Positions 12,208 to 12,703 of a stretch of 12,703 nucleotides of DNA are shown piece by piece. The number at the start of each line of letters is the position of its first letter. Position 1 is the stretch's first letter. The notes under the pieces were generated by a model. It did no database searches, was not told the origin of the DNA, and saw only the letters and a list, made by a program, of their open reading frames with translations. The position numbers were made by a program, and so were the translations under genes. The DNA lies in contig CAZTLX010000124.1 of NCBI GenBank assembly GCA_964614575.1, positions 1 through 12,703 on the forward strand. Reading direction: 5' to 3'. This DNA is from JBGTLW01 sp964614575 (GTDB lineage Bacteria; Planctomycetota; Phycisphaerae; Phycisphaerales; Phycisphaeraceae).

Positions 12208-12273
12208 GACAGAACTCCGGGGTCAATTGATACGCAAAGCGTAAAAGTTAAGCGTTCATATCCTAACAACAAA
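12208..12273 (-). promoter_or_regulatory. Short spacer upstream of the PEP-CTERM protease gene, with palindrome
   Basis: A 66-bp AT-rich gap after the pilin-like gene, both on the minus strand. It contains the perfect inverted repeat TACGC-AAA-GCGTA (12231-12243) and the ribosome-binding GGAG. The AT-rich part could hold a promoter, but I find no convincing -35/-10 pair; read-through from the upstream gene is also possible. Confidence 0.35.
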
Positions 12274-12703
12274 TCAATCACCGGCGGCGCGGCTCCAGTA
12301 GCCTTCGGGCCGGCCGATGGAAGCCGGGTTGCCGATCGTGCTTGGCGGATCAAAGACCGCCACGTGCCCATCGACGAACACATAATTCACCGCCAGCCTC
12401 TCCTCGCTGCCATGAAGCAGGTGGGCACGGAAGGGGGACGGCATCTGATCGAGGTGGCGATTGATCTCCGCATTGGCTTGCGCGCCCTGCCGATTGTAGA
12501 AGCCGGAACCCGAGGTCGTCGATCGCTCGGTGACCGCGATCGTATCGCTGGGCGACGGGATGTCGCCGGCCCCGAGCACGAAGCGCGTGGCGTTCTGCGG
12601 GGTGCCATCGTCGACGACGCCGACGCCACGGGTTACCCCCGTGCCGAGGTCCGTCCCCGCCCGCACCATCGCGTAGCTGCGCACCGCCTCGGGGATCAGG
12701 TCC
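12274..12703 (-). CDS. Pseudopilin-like protein with H-X-DG C-terminal domain (N-terminus outside the window)
   Basis: The frame is open to the right window edge and gives the last 142 residues. It has the C-terminal hallmarks of the planctomycete family of type II secretion/prepilin-like proteins annotated as prepilin-type processing-associated H-X9-DG: a His followed by a hydrophobic strand and VDG (LLHGSEERLAVNYVFVDGHV), and the terminal GYWSRAAGD, like the G-x-W-T-x-x-x-G-D endings of this family. Spacing from His to DG is 13 here, not 9, so either the motif is extended or the nearer partner is missing. The N-terminal prepilin cleavage site and helix cannot be seen. Such proteins are thought to be exported and to assemble into or with pilus-like structures, but the function of this group is not well defined. 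Confidence 0.75.
   Translation of the reverse strand, partial: DLIPEAVRSYAMVRAGTDLGTGVTRGVGVVDDGTPQNATRFVLGAGDIPSPSDTIAVTERSTTSGSGFYNRQGAQANAEINRHLDQMPSPFRAHLLHGSEERLAVNYVFVDGHVAVFDPPSTIGNPASIGRPEGYWSRAAGD

Overview
The window is high-GC DNA from a bacterium that looks like a planctomycete, most likely of the Phycisphaerae type. This rests on a trypsin-like protein carrying both dockerin-like calcium repeats and a PEP-CTERM tail, the end of an H-X-DG pseudopilin, an IclR-sulfatase pair, and a metal permease fused to a DtxR-like repressor domain as in the PVC relative Chlamydia. The taxonomy is inferred from gene content; there is no rRNA or tRNA here. One assembly gap (10 N preceded by 24 C) lies at 6631-6664.

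Region 1 (1-3835) is a metal-uptake locus. A DtxR/MntR/TroR-type regulator points left and runs off the window. Divergent from it is a TroA/ZnuA-type operon: solute-binding lipoprotein, ATPase, and one permease. The permease carries an extra C-terminal module of about 125 residues with a winged helix and the complete set of DtxR-family metal ligands, so the locus encodes two metal-sensing modules, one soluble and one on the transporter. The 117-bp divergent spacer holds a good promoter in each direction and three GCTAT/ATAGC half-sites lying on the -35, the -10 and downstream of the -10 of the transporter promoter. This is the most interesting part of the window.

Region 2 (3923-7944, minus strand) is a lipid-transport operon of the Mla/MCE type, in order of transcription: a STAS-MlaE permease fusion, MlaF ATPase, MlaD with an MCE domain, and a PqiC/YmbA-like auxiliary lipoprotein. 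MlaD and the lipoprotein are coupled through TGATG. The two other gaps in the operon (283 and 188 bp) are each occupied by the same G/C-skewed palindromic repeat family, and a REP-like hairpin lies inside the lipoprotein's signal-peptide coding region.

Region 3 (8062-10409, plus strand) is an IclR-family regulator followed after 17 nt by a sulfatase without a signal peptide, presumably a small catabolic operon for a sulfated sugar. It converges on region 4, separated by two 27-nt perfect inverted repeats; one of these forms a convincing bidirectional terminator.

Region 4 (10561-12703, minus strand) has the trypsin/dockerin/PEP-CTERM exported protein and, upstream of it, the C-terminal part of a pseudopilin-like protein cut by the window edge. 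I saw no CRISPR array, transposase, tRNA or rRNA.
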